A DNA stretch of 5,675 nucleotides from Deltaproteobacteria bacterium (GTDB taxonomy: Bacteria > Myxococcota_A > SURF-8), in the NCBI GenBank assembly GCA_029570245.1, contig JAKQSH010000330.1:1-5675 (forward strand). Direction: 5' to 3'. Shown here piece after piece: positions 1-5,540 of this stretch. Made by a program: the position numbers and the translations under genes. Position 1 is the first letter of the stretch. Every line of letters starts with the position of its first letter. The notes under the pieces were generated by a model. That model was given only the letters and a program-made list of their open reading frames with translations, searched no databases and was not told the origin of the DNA.

Positions 1-35
1 ATCGTCTATCGTCTATCGTCCATCGTCTTTCGTCC
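1..35. repeat. Heptanucleotide tandem repeat, ATCGTCT type
   Basis: Five consecutive 7-bp units are visible: ATCGTCT, ATCGTCT, ATCGTCC, ATCGTCT, TTCGTCC. They form the outer left end of the nested palindrome, and their reverse complements appear as the GGACGAT/AGACGAT units at 184-218. Confidence 0.85.
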
Positions 36-218
36 ATTAAACCTTCTTCGAAAAACAAGAAGTTGGGCCATAGTAGTACAAAAAAATTCATGGAAATTAC
101 GACGTATGCCAGCAGTTTATGCTGCTTCCATGAATTTTTCAGACTACTATCATTACATTTCTTGTTGTTGAAGAAGATTTAATGGACGAAAGACGAAGGA
201 CGATGGACGATAGACGAT
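1..218. repeat. Nested long inverted repeat (about 218-bp palindrome)
   Basis: Two arms of about 95 bp face each other around a central loop at 96-125. Segments that pair are 25-41 with 178-194 (17 bp, perfect), 43-49 with 170-176, about 54-61 with 158-165, 70-77 with 143-150, and 85-95 with 126-136 (11 bp, perfect). The loop has its own small hairpin: AGCAG at 111-115 with CTGCT at 122-126. Each arm can also fold alone: CTTCTT (43-48) with AAGAAG (57-62) on the left, and TTCTT with AAGAA on the right. The outer ends are 7-bp tandem repeats (1-35 and 184-218), so pairing continues there in register. No open reading frame fits inside. It resembles a small non-autonomous palindromic element (MITE-like) or a structured RNA or cruciform site. 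The left edge may be cut by the window. Confidence 0.8.
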
Positions 219-283
219 GGACCCTATGGACCCTATTGACCTTATGGACCTTATAGACGAGGACGATGGACGATGGACTTTAA
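184..283. repeat. Mixed 7-bp and 9-bp tandem repeats, GGACGAT / GGACCCTAT type
   Basis: Seven-bp units run from 184 to 218 (GGACGAA, AGACGAA, GGACGAT, GGACGAT, AGACGAT). They switch to four 9-bp units at 219-254 (GGACCCTAT, GGACCCTAT, TGACCTTAT, GGACCTTAT), and return to the 7-bp form at 261-274 (GGACGAT twice), ending in a degenerate GGACTTTAAT. All units share a GGAC or AGAC core. The first block is the right outer arm of the nested palindrome, and the rest extends beyond it. Similar short tandem heptamers are known in other bacteria, for example the STRR repeats of cyanobacteria; I claim no homology. Confidence 0.8.
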
Positions 284-297
284 TGGACAGGTTGACG

Positions 298-318
298 GCT
301 GATAGCTGATAACTGATA
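298..318. repeat. Heptanucleotide tandem repeat, GCTGATA type
   Basis: Three contiguous 7-bp units, GCTGATA, GCTGATA and ACTGATA, follow the GGAC-type tract. The unit is unrelated in sequence but has the same 7-bp period. Confidence 0.75.
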
Positions 319-328
319 ACTATGGGCT

Positions 329-344
329 GTGGGCGTCAGCCCAC
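329..344. repeat. Short perfect hairpin in the leader of the first gene
   Basis: GTGGGC at 329-334 and GCCCAC at 339-344 form a perfect 6-bp stem with a GTCA tetraloop. No T run follows, so it is not a convincing terminator. It is another small palindrome in the repeat-rich, non-coding stretch before the gene starting at 497. Confidence 0.5.
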
Positions 345-413
345 CCCATATCATTGCGTGCTTTTCGTTGGTCAAAAAGAATTCCTTGGTTACCCCAGTC
401 TACGCATTGCATT

Positions 414-448
414 CCCTGTTCCCTGCACCCTGTTCCCTTCACCCTTCA
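414..448. repeat. Heptanucleotide tandem repeat, CCCTGTT / CCCTTCA type
   Basis: Five contiguous 7-bp units are visible: CCCTGTT, CCCTGCA, CCCTGTT, CCCTTCA, CCCTTCA. The tract ends two bases before the putative promoter of the gene starting at 497. It is the third unrelated 7-bp motif in this 496-bp region. Confidence 0.8.
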
Positions 449-449
449 T

Positions 450-477
450 TGGACAATCATGTCAAAGGGGGTATCTT
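450..477 (+). promoter_or_regulatory. Weak candidate sigma70-like promoter for the PD-(D/E)XK ATPase gene
   Basis: TGGACA (450-455) matches the -35 consensus at five of six bases. TATCTT (472-477) matches the -10 at four of six, with a 16-bp spacer. Transcription from it would begin about ten bases before the ATG, close to the Shine-Dalgarno. It is the best candidate between the heptamer tract and the gene, but matches of this quality arise by chance. Confidence 0.25.
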
Positions 478-484
478 ATATCAC

Positions 485-489
485 GAGGT
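485..489 (+). promoter_or_regulatory. Ribosome binding site that sets the start at 497
   Basis: GAGGT lies eight bases before the ATG at 497. The reading frame is open back to 329, but those 56 upstream codons run through the CCCTGTT heptamer tract and resemble no family. This site supports the internal start. Confidence 0.7.
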
Positions 490-496
490 AACGGAC

Positions 497-2059
497 ATGA
501 AAAAACTGACCAGCAGTATTTATACTTTTGAGAAACTCATCCGCAATGGGTTTCTTTATGTTGACAAAACAGAATATATTTGGAAGTTGGTTTCCGAGGC
601 GCCGGCATCGTTTTTTATGTCCCGCCCGAGACGTTTTGGCAAATCACTGACCGTATCTACGCTAAAAGCCGTCTTTCAGGGTAATAAAGGGTTCTTTAAA
701 GACCTCGCCATCTATGATAAGCCTTATGACTGGAAAAAATATCCGGTCATTCATCTGGACATGGCAAACTGCAACGCGAAAAAGCCAGACGACCTCGAAA
801 ACTTTATTTTCGACATCTTGTTGGGTGTCGCAGCAGACTTCGGGATGAAATTACGTGGCCAATCCAACGCCATGCGTTTTGAATTTGTGATTCGGGATAT
901 TGTCGCTGCTGCGGGTGCCCCCGTCGTCATTCTGCTTGATGAATACGACAAGCCGATCTTGAACACGCTGATGACTGCGGAAGCGGGAGACTGCCGGGAT
1001 GTCCTCAAAGGATTTTATTCCTCGATCAAAAAATGTGAAAGTATGGAGCGCTTCGTGTTTGTCACAGGTGTCACAAAATTCTCGCATGTGTCGCTGTTTT
1101 CCGAACTCAACAACCTTACCGACATCACCATGCACGCCGATTATGCCTCCATGCTCGGCTACACTCAGGAGGAACTCGAAAAATACTTCGCCGATCGTAT
1201 CGACGATGCCGTGCACAAATTAAACATACCAGGCGAAAAACTTCTTGCCGAAATTCAGTCATGGTATGATGGATATAAGTTTCATACGGATGCTGAAAGC
1301 GTTTATAATCCGGTGTCACTGGCACAGTTTTTCAAGAACAATTATGAATTCAACAACTACTGGTTTTCGACCGGTACCCCGGCCTTTCTGATGGAACTGG
1401 TCAAAAAAACGAATTTCGACTTTGAAAACATTTTGTCGCGTCCGGTATCCTCTGTGGCCTTTGACGCTTTCGAGATTGACAACCTCGACCCCTTGTCTTT
1501 GCTGCTGCAAACCGGTTATCTCTCGATCAAATCCATGCAAAGGAAATTCAATATGTCCTGGTATTGGCTTGACTTCCCGAACCAGGAAGTCAGCGTGTCC
1601 TTCAATACCTATTTGTTGAATGCGTATGCGGAAAAATCCAAAAATGAGATTGTCAGTTTTTGCCAGCAACTGGCCGATGCGATGGCGCGGGGCGATACTG
1701 AAACGCTGCGCAAAGCCCTCGAAGCCTTCTTTGCCGGCATCCCCTATGACCTGCATCACCAAAACGAAAGCAATTTCCAGAATGTCTTTTTCGCACTTTT
1801 CCGCTTGCTCGGATATTACATCAGCGCGGAGTCTCGCACCAGTGACGGACGCATCGATGCCGTGACGCAAACCGACCAATGGGTCTACCTCTTCGAATTC
1901 AAACTCAATCACGACGATTCCGCATTGGCGCAGATCAAGGAAAAAGAATATTTCAAACCCTATCTGCTCTCGAACAAGCGTATTATGCTGATCGGGGTCA
2001 ATTTCGACACAAAAACCGGCAGACTCTCAGACTGGAAATCCGAAGAAGCTATTTTTTAA
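497..2059 (+). CDS. AAA-ATPase-like protein with C-terminal PD-(D/E)XK nuclease domain
   Basis: This 520-residue protein matches the architecture of the large bacterial family with an N-terminal AAA-ATPase-like domain (PF09820 type) and a C-terminal PD-(D/E)XK domain (PF08011 type). Visible landmarks are YVDKT (21-25); a degenerate P-loop RPRRFGKSL (43-51); a Walker B strand VVILLDEYDKPI (143-154, acidic pair D148/E149); sensor-like VTGVTKFS (189-196); SWYDGYKF (255-262); YNPVSL (270-275); and WFSTGTPAFL (289-298). The nuclease core has E445, GRID (D454) and the E-x-K strand FEFKL (E467, K469), followed by AQIKEKEY, so catalytic residues look intact. Full length fits the family. The protein has no signal peptide or membrane segment and is presumably cytoplasmic. 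The start at 497 is chosen because the family begins with a segment like LTSSIYTFEKLIRNG and a Shine-Dalgarno precedes it. It stands alone and converges with the next gene. The family's role is not established; a DNA-processing, mobile-element or defence role is inference. Confidence 0.93.
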   Translation: MKKLTSSIYTFEKLIRNGFLYVDKTEYIWKLVSEAPASFFMSRPRRFGKSLTVSTLKAVFQGNKGFFKDLAIYDKPYDWKKYPVIHLDMANCNAKKPDDLENFIFDILLGVAADFGMKLRGQSNAMRFEFVIRDIVAAAGAPVVILLDEYDKPILNTLMTAEAGDCRDVLKGFYSSIKKCESMERFVFVTGVTKFSHVSLFSELNNLTDITMHADYASMLGYTQEELEKYFADRIDDAVHKLNIPGEKLLAEIQSWYDGYKFHTDAESVYNPVSLAQFFKNNYEFNNYWFSTGTPAFLMELVKKTNFDFENILSRPVSSVAFDAFEIDNLDPLSLLLQTGYLSIKSMQRKFNMSWYWLDFPNQEVSVSFNTYLLNAYAEKSKNEIVSFCQQLADAMARGDTETLRKALEAFFAGIPYDLHHQNESNFQNVFFALFRLLGYYISAESRTSDGRIDAVTQTDQWVYLFEFKLNHDDSALAQIKEKEYFKPYLLSNKRIMLIGVNFDTKTGRLSDWKSEEAIF

Positions 2060-2078
2060 CAACGAAAAGCACGAATTG

Positions 2079-2097
2079 ACCCGAAAGTTTTTTGGGT
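2079..2097 (+). terminator. Possible 3' stem-loop after the PD-(D/E)XK ATPase gene
   Basis: ACCCGAAA (2079-2086) can pair with TTTTGGGT (2090-2097) around a 3-base loop, including one G-T pair, about 20 bases after the stop codon. No T run follows the stem, so it is at best an imperfect intrinsic terminator or a 3'-end processing or stability structure. Confidence 0.3.
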
Positions 2098-2130
2098 TGC
2101 TACGTTGAGCTAAGAGATCGCTGTGTACTT

Positions 2131-2293
2131 TTTAAACCGTCCCGGTTGCGATGTTTAAAAAGTGGCGCAAGCGGCCCGCTTGCGAAAGCCTTCAGGCTGC
2201 CTTTTAAAAAGTGGCGCAAGCGGCCCGCTTGCGAAAGCCTTCAGGCTGCCTTTATTAAGTATTTAAAAAGTGGCGCAAGCGGCCCGCTTGCGA
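2131..2293 (+). repeat. 48-bp hairpin repeat, array 1 (two full units plus two partial)
   Basis: Full units are at 2154-2201 and 2203-2250, and a third, truncated unit is at 2262-2293. A remnant at 2131-2150 keeps the start of a unit and the right arm CCGGTTGCG. Each unit starts TTTAAAAAGTGG, continues with CGCAAGCGG-C-CCGCTTGCG (9-bp perfect stem around one base), then AAAGCCTTCAGGCTGCC, which contains a second mini-hairpin AGCC-TTCA-GGCT. Units 2 and 3 are separated by the 11-bp linker TTTATTAAGTA. The array lies between two convergent genes. An open frame of 76 codons runs through it, but only because the unit length is a multiple of three. It resembles REP/BIME-type extragenic palindromes in plan. 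Confidence 0.9.
2265..2292 (-). terminator. Terminator-like hairpin downstream of the DUF4143-type gene
   Basis: Read on the minus strand, unit 3 of array 1 gives a 9-bp GC-rich stem (2292-2284 with 2282-2274), then CCAC, then five Ts (2269-2265). This is the shape of an intrinsic terminator, and it lies about 130 bases past the stop of the minus-strand gene ending at 2421. Two more copies follow in array 1. Confidence 0.45.
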
Positions 2294-2420
2294 TGGTAAT
2301 GTTACTCAAACAGCAATCATGAAAACCAATAAAGCCGCAAGTACAATGAAACACAACCGCCCCATCACCATCGCAAGCGTCCCGGTTACGCCTCTTTAAA
2401 ACCATCCCGCTTGCGCCACT
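2285..2420. repeat. Reverse-oriented, diverged repeat units forming an inverted repeat with array 1
   Basis: Positions 2285-2301 and 2363-2379 are inverted repeats, matching at 16 of 17 bases, around about 61 bp of non-repeat DNA. Two diverged copies of the 48-bp unit lie in the opposite orientation. One spans about 2372-2400 and reads on the minus strand as TTTAAA, GAGGCGTAACCGG, then ACGCTTGCGA. The other is a half unit at about 2404-2420 that reads AGTGGCGCAAGCGGG on the minus strand. The half unit touches the stop codon of the minus-strand gene. Nothing else is seen between 2302 and 2362. Confidence 0.7.
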
Positions 2421-3671
2421 TCAGGCAGTAAGAGTTTCCAGAGGGATGACATAGACTCCATCGGCGCGACGGTGTGCGAAGCCGTTGGCGGTAATCACGG
2501 CCAGTGCTCGGGGAGGGGGTGTTTTTGCAGTGTCAATGCGGGAAGCAAATTTCAGCAGGTTTTCGGCTGCGCTGTCGGCAGCCGAAAAGCCAAGTTTGAC
2601 TTCTACTGCGATGTACTCGCCGGCTGCGGCTTCAACAATCGCATCGACCTCAAGACCGGAAGAATCCCGGTAGTGCCTTACCCCTGCGTCGAAGGTTTGC
2701 GCATAAATTCGCAGGTCGCGAATGACCAGAGATTCAAACAGCAACCCAAAATATTCCAAATCGCCAAGTAATTTTCCCTTGTCAAGCTGAAGAATTCCGC
2801 AAGCCAGCGACGGATCGGCAAAATGTCTTTTTGGCATTTGTCGCAAAGTTGCGCTCGAACGAATATGCGCGTTCCATGCGGGAAGGTCTTCTACGAACAT
2901 CAGGCGTTCCAGAGCGTCCAGATAATCAGCAGCGGTCTCCTCTTTAAATGCACCGGTGCTGCCGCGCACATCCGCTGCCATCGTGGCGACAGAGGATTCA
3001 CTGGAAATGTTGCGGGCGATTGATTGCATCAGGCGAAACACCCTGTCTGGATCACGACGCTTTTCTGAAACGCGGCTGATATCAACCTCGGCAGTTAATG
3101 AGGCGTAATCGCGGGAAAAGTCAAGCGACTGCTTCAGAGATTTTCCGAGGAGGCCAGGCCAGCCGCCGATCAGTATCTTTTCCGCCAGTTCTTCGAGCGA
3201 AGCGGATACCGGGGCTGAACAAACAGGTGTATTTTGAAACAATTGTGCAAGGGATACTTCACCCGATGACCAACCACTTTCATAGAGTGACATTGTGTGC
3301 ATGCGAAGCATCGAAAAACGCCCCGCACCGGAATGGCGGCGAGTCTTCTCATCAGGGTTGGCTGAACCCGCGAGAATGTAAAGCCCATTCCGCTTTTGGT
3401 CATCCACCTCCCGGCGAACAAGATCCCATAGCTCAGGAAATTCCTGCCATTCATCCAGAAGCCGCGGTGCTTCTCCACGAAGTACCATTTCGGGAGCGAC
3501 CTGCATCGCAAGCCGCGCCTGTTGAGAACTGTCCAGACGAACATGACTGCGCGCAATCTGCAACGCGGACTCGGTCTTCCCGCAGGCCTTCGGACCACTG
3601 ATGAGAACCGCTCCAGCATTTCCGAGACGGCGAACAAGTTCAGTGTCAGTAAATCGTTTGTGGTAGTTCAT
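2421..3671 (-). CDS. P-loop ATPase of the AAA_14 / DUF4143 class
   Basis: This 416-residue protein has the order typical of the AAA_14 plus DUF4143 family. It has Walker A GPKACGKT (26-33); Walker B plus the family signature LLDEWQ (71-76, acidic D73/E74); an invariant-looking arginine/aspartate segment DLVRREVD (83-90); sensor LAGSANP (100-106); HSGAGR (113-118); and GGWPG (169-173). The DUF4143 part has FADPSLA (284-290), FGLLFESLVIRDLR (308-321), then YRDSSGLEVDAIVE (334-347) and EVKL (357-360). E341, D343, E357 and K359 give a PD-(D/E)XK-like core. Length fits the family. An in-frame TTG at 3737 would add 22 residues, but family proteins begin close to the MNYHKRF start used here. Function is unknown; a DNA-associated, possibly selfish or defence-linked ATPase is inference. 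Repeat arrays flank both ends, and the stop abuts a reverse half repeat. Confidence 0.9.
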   Translation of the reverse strand: MNYHKRFTDTELVRRLGNAGAVLISGPKACGKTESALQIARSHVRLDSSQQARLAMQVAPEMVLRGEAPRLLDEWQEFPELWDLVRREVDDQKRNGLYILAGSANPDEKTRRHSGAGRFSMLRMHTMSLYESGWSSGEVSLAQLFQNTPVCSAPVSASLEELAEKILIGGWPGLLGKSLKQSLDFSRDYASLTAEVDISRVSEKRRDPDRVFRLMQSIARNISSESSVATMAADVRGSTGAFKEETAADYLDALERLMFVEDLPAWNAHIRSSATLRQMPKRHFADPSLACGILQLDKGKLLGDLEYFGLLFESLVIRDLRIYAQTFDAGVRHYRDSSGLEVDAIVEAAAGEYIAVEVKLGFSAADSAAENLLKFASRIDTAKTPPPRALAVITANGFAHRRADGVYVIPLETLTA

Positions 3672-3675
3672 GACG

Positions 3676-3706
3676 ATAATAAAGCCTGTAGAGGGATAAA
3701 AGTCAA
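3676..3706 (-). promoter_or_regulatory. Candidate promoter giving a leaderless DUF4143-type mRNA
   Basis: On the minus strand TTGACT (3706-3701) is followed after 17 bp by TTTATT (3683-3678), overlapping TATTAT (3681-3676). From either -10, transcription would begin at or within a few bases of the ATG at 3671-3669. No Shine-Dalgarno precedes that ATG (the bases are TTTATTATCGTC), which fits a leaderless transcript. The call rests on consensus matching only. Confidence 0.4.
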
Positions 3707-3752
3707 GTTTGCAGGGAGATGAAAAATAGATTTTCAAAGGGATAAAAACCGG

Positions 3753-3994
3753 TTTAAAAAGTGGCGCAAGCGGCCCGCTTGCGAAAGCCTTCAGGCTGCC
3801 TTTAAAAAGTGGCGCAAGCGGCCCGCTTGCGAAAGCCTTCAGGCTGCCTTTAATAAGTCTTTAAAAAGTGGCGCAAGCGGCCCGCTTGCGAAAGCCTTCA
3901 GGCTGCCTTTATTAAGTCTTTAAAAAGTGGCGCAAGCGGCCCGCTTGCGAAAGCCTTCAGGCTGCCTTTAATAAGTCTTTTAAAAGTGGCGCAA
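3753..3994 (+). repeat. 48-bp hairpin repeat, array 2 (four full units plus one truncated)
   Basis: Full units occupy 3753-3800, 3801-3848, 3860-3907 and 3919-3966. A truncated fifth (about 3979-3994) stops within the left stem arm. The first two units are directly joined. Later ones are separated by 11-bp linkers, TTTAATAAGTC (3849-3859), TTTATTAAGTC (3908-3918) and TTTAATAAGTC (3967-3977), so periods are 48 and 59 bp. Units appear essentially identical to those of array 1. The array starts at the palindrome AAACCGGTTT (3746-3755), whose CCGGTT resembles the right arm of the variant repeat, and ends 13 bases from the toxin gene's stop codon. It accounts for the whole gap between the toxin gene and the DUF4143-type promoter region. 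The units are palindromic and adjoining, so this is not a CRISPR array. Confidence 0.92.
3922..3949 (-). terminator. Terminator-like hairpin downstream of the AbiE operon
   Basis: On the minus strand the unit at 3919-3966 gives the stem CGCAAGCGG-G-CCGCTTGCG (3949-3931), then CCAC and five Ts (3926-3922). It is the first complete copy that transcription leaving the toxin gene (stop at 4008) would meet, and three more follow in tandem. The position and polarity fit transcription termination; the four bases between stem and T run make it less than ideal. Confidence 0.5.
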
Positions 3995-4007
3995 AAAGTA
4001 TTGCCGT

Positions 4008-4916
4008 TTATTTCCAACCTTCTGTTTTGCTCCAAGTCATCAGTTGGTGTTTTTCATTGAGTATTACGGGCATTATGAGTTCAGCGATCCTTTCTGCTGC
4101 TTTGCCAAGGGATGCCGGATAGTGTTCAGGTATCGTCTTGCGAATGAATGTATCCCAGAATGAGCACTTTAGGTTATCGGAATAGAATTCCTCTGTCAGT
4201 GCCAAAGGCATGGAATCTGGCAATGCGGTATTTCGCCTTGCGAATGTTCGGCTCAACGTCTCATGCAACAGTGCGCCGTCAAAATCACAAATTTCACTGA
4301 GAAGCCAGATGTCAAAGAAGTCTTTGACGCGACTGTTGCTCATCCCAAGCGACACCATTGCTTCAAATTTTTCGGCGGTAACCGTGTAGAACGGATATAC
4401 GCGAATCCTTGGACACTCCTGCTTAAGAAGTACTGGATAGTCGTGCAGCTGGGCCGCGGGGTACACGGAATCTCCGAAGCCGATATCGAACTGCAACCGC
4501 ACACGAGCCTGGCTGATTCTGGCATTTAAGGTGATGCGTATCCCTTTATATGGATCCCCTTTCTTGATTTCGCTGGTCTGCATTGAAGCCAAGTCAAGGG
4601 CAAGGCCGTCGTCTGGCACTTGCGTCTGGCATATTTCGATAAAACACTGCTTTAGAAATTCCGGCGTTGAATTACCGTGACAGTGCAGATCGGCATCTCG
4701 AGTAGCTCTGAAAGTTGGACTTGCCCAAACGGCAAATGCGCTGGCTCCTTTCAGCACAAAGCGATCAGCATGTGAACTTTTGCCAAGACGATAGAGAAAG
4801 CGCTCGATTGCATAACGAAGAAGAACAAACTCAAACGCTATTTTCTTTTCGCTGGCGAATGTTTTGAGACGCATCGAAACCGAATGTGATACGTTTTTTA
4901 TTCCCTTGCCTCTCAT
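4008..4916 (-). CDS. AbiEii/AbiGii-family nucleotidyltransferase toxin
   Basis: This 302-residue protein has the landmarks of the AbiEii toxin family (PF08843 type), a DNA-polymerase-beta-like nucleotidyltransferase. N-terminal ERFLYRLG (38-45) is followed by FVLKGASAFAVW (53-64) and RATRDADL (70-77), where D74 and D76 are the expected metal-binding aspartates. A further acidic strand FDIGFGD lies at 143-149. AEKFEAMVSLG (181-191) and SRVKDFFDIWLL (195-206) complete the core, which appears intact. Characterised relatives transfer nucleotides to RNA; the mycobacterial MenT toxins modify tRNA acceptor ends and block translation. The ATG at 4916 shares one base with the antitoxin stop (TGATG), and GGAG lies eight bases upstream. 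A GTG at 4919 immediately before it is an alternative start. The arrangement implies translational coupling with the antitoxin. Growth arrest or phage exclusion is the likely role, inferred from the family. Confidence 0.92.
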   Translation of the reverse strand: MRGKGIKNVSHSVSMRLKTFASEKKIAFEFVLLRYAIERFLYRLGKSSHADRFVLKGASAFAVWASPTFRATRDADLHCHGNSTPEFLKQCFIEICQTQVPDDGLALDLASMQTSEIKKGDPYKGIRITLNARISQARVRLQFDIGFGDSVYPAAQLHDYPVLLKQECPRIRVYPFYTVTAEKFEAMVSLGMSNSRVKDFFDIWLLSEICDFDGALLHETLSRTFARRNTALPDSMPLALTEEFYSDNLKCSFWDTFIRKTIPEHYPASLGKAAERIAELIMPVILNEKHQLMTWSKTEGWK

Positions 4917-5518
4917 CACACAAACTCCAGATAGGGGCGGATTGTTTTAGTGATTCTTCTGACTTTGGAAAACTCCCAGAGCCTGTTTCGGTCAAGCCTG
5001 TTTTCGGCGGCTGCCTGACGAAGCGCGGCCACCGCCACGTCCAGACCAATGCGATTGCGAAGCTTGAAGCAGTCTGCTATGCTTTTCTCGATCGAGTATA
5101 CTTTGAGTTTTGTCCCGTTTGCCGCGTGTTCCTCTATCCCAGCAGAATAGGAACAACCGGAAAAATAGCAAAATTCAACCGGCGGACCGCATGACGCCGG
5201 CGGATGGGTTCCGTGCGGAAGCGCCATGAAATGCACATGCGGATTCTCATCCGTAAGCTCGTGAAAGCGCAAGGCGGTCACCAGACAGAAAACCCCTTTC
5301 GGATATAGACGCGCCAGCATCTCAAGATCTGAGGTCGCCGAAAGACAACGGCCAGCCAGAGAATAGATCCCGGACGCATTTCTCTCCACAAAACCGCACG
5401 CTGCCAGTCGAGACAGCTGCTGCGGCGCGATACCCAGAGCATAGATTTCACGCGCCTTGGCCAGACCACCACCACCGAGTAACTCTGACAATACAACACG
5501 CACAGCTTCAATCTTCAT
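4916..5518 (-). CDS. AbiEi-family antitoxin / transcriptional autoregulator
   Basis: This 200-residue protein is the expected partner of the toxin gene it precedes. The N-terminal part (about 1-55) reads as a winged helix-turn-helix: SELLGGGGLAKAREIYALGI, then APQQLSRLAACGFVER, then the wing SGIYSLAG. The C-terminal part carries the family-like segment VYSIEKSIADCFKLRNRIGLD (140-160), followed by VAVAALRQA. In characterised AbiE systems this protein binds inverted repeats in its own promoter to repress the operon and neutralises the toxin, classed as type IV because no stable toxin-antitoxin complex was found. The start at 5518 is chosen for its strong AGGAG (5531-5527) eight bases upstream and because the frame extension to 5584 would read through the palindromic promoter. 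The toxin start overlaps its stop by one base, so the pair forms one operon. Confidence 0.9.
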   Translation of the reverse strand: MKIEAVRVVLSELLGGGGLAKAREIYALGIAPQQLSRLAACGFVERNASGIYSLAGRCLSATSDLEMLARLYPKGVFCLVTALRFHELTDENPHVHFMALPHGTHPPASCGPPVEFCYFSGCSYSAGIEEHAANGTKLKVYSIEKSIADCFKLRNRIGLDVAVAALRQAAAENRLDRNRLWEFSKVRRITKTIRPYLEFV

Positions 5519-5526
5519 CGTAACGA

Positions 5527-5531
5527 CTCCT
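5527..5531 (-). promoter_or_regulatory. Ribosome binding site of the antitoxin gene
   Basis: AGGAG on the minus strand lies eight bases before the ATG at 5518. It decides the start against the longer frame reaching 5584, where no comparable site is seen. Confidence 0.75.
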
Positions 5532-5540
5532 GTTTCAGTG

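Noticed and set aside
292..320. Promoter TTGACG - 17 bp - GATAAC
   Set aside because: The spacer and -10 are made of GCTGATA repeats, the -10 match is poor, and it is about 180 bases from the gene start.
329..496. N-terminal extension of the PD-(D/E)XK ATPase frame to 329
   Set aside because: The extension translates the CCCTGTT heptamer tract, lacks family resemblance, and is out-competed by the ATG at 497 with GAGGT upstream.
1316..1912. 198-codon minus-strand open frame inside the PD-(D/E)XK ATPase gene
   Set aside because: It is the antisense shadow of a conserved coding region and shows no recognisable motif.
2092..2322. Open frame of 76 codons through repeat array 1
   Set aside because: It consists largely of translated 48-bp repeats, which stay open because 48 is a multiple of three. 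It has no Shine-Dalgarno and no family resemblance.
3098..3601. 167-codon plus-strand open frame inside the DUF4143-type gene
   Set aside because: It is antisense to the conserved ATPase core, with low-complexity composition and no family features.
3753..3994. CRISPR array
   Set aside because: Units are joined directly or by one repeated 11-bp linker. There are no unique spacers, and no cas gene is present.
4917..4919. GTG start for the toxin one codon upstream of the ATG
   Set aside because: It is possible (4-base GTGA overlap), but the adjacent ATG has better Shine-Dalgarno spacing and codon preference. The difference is one residue.
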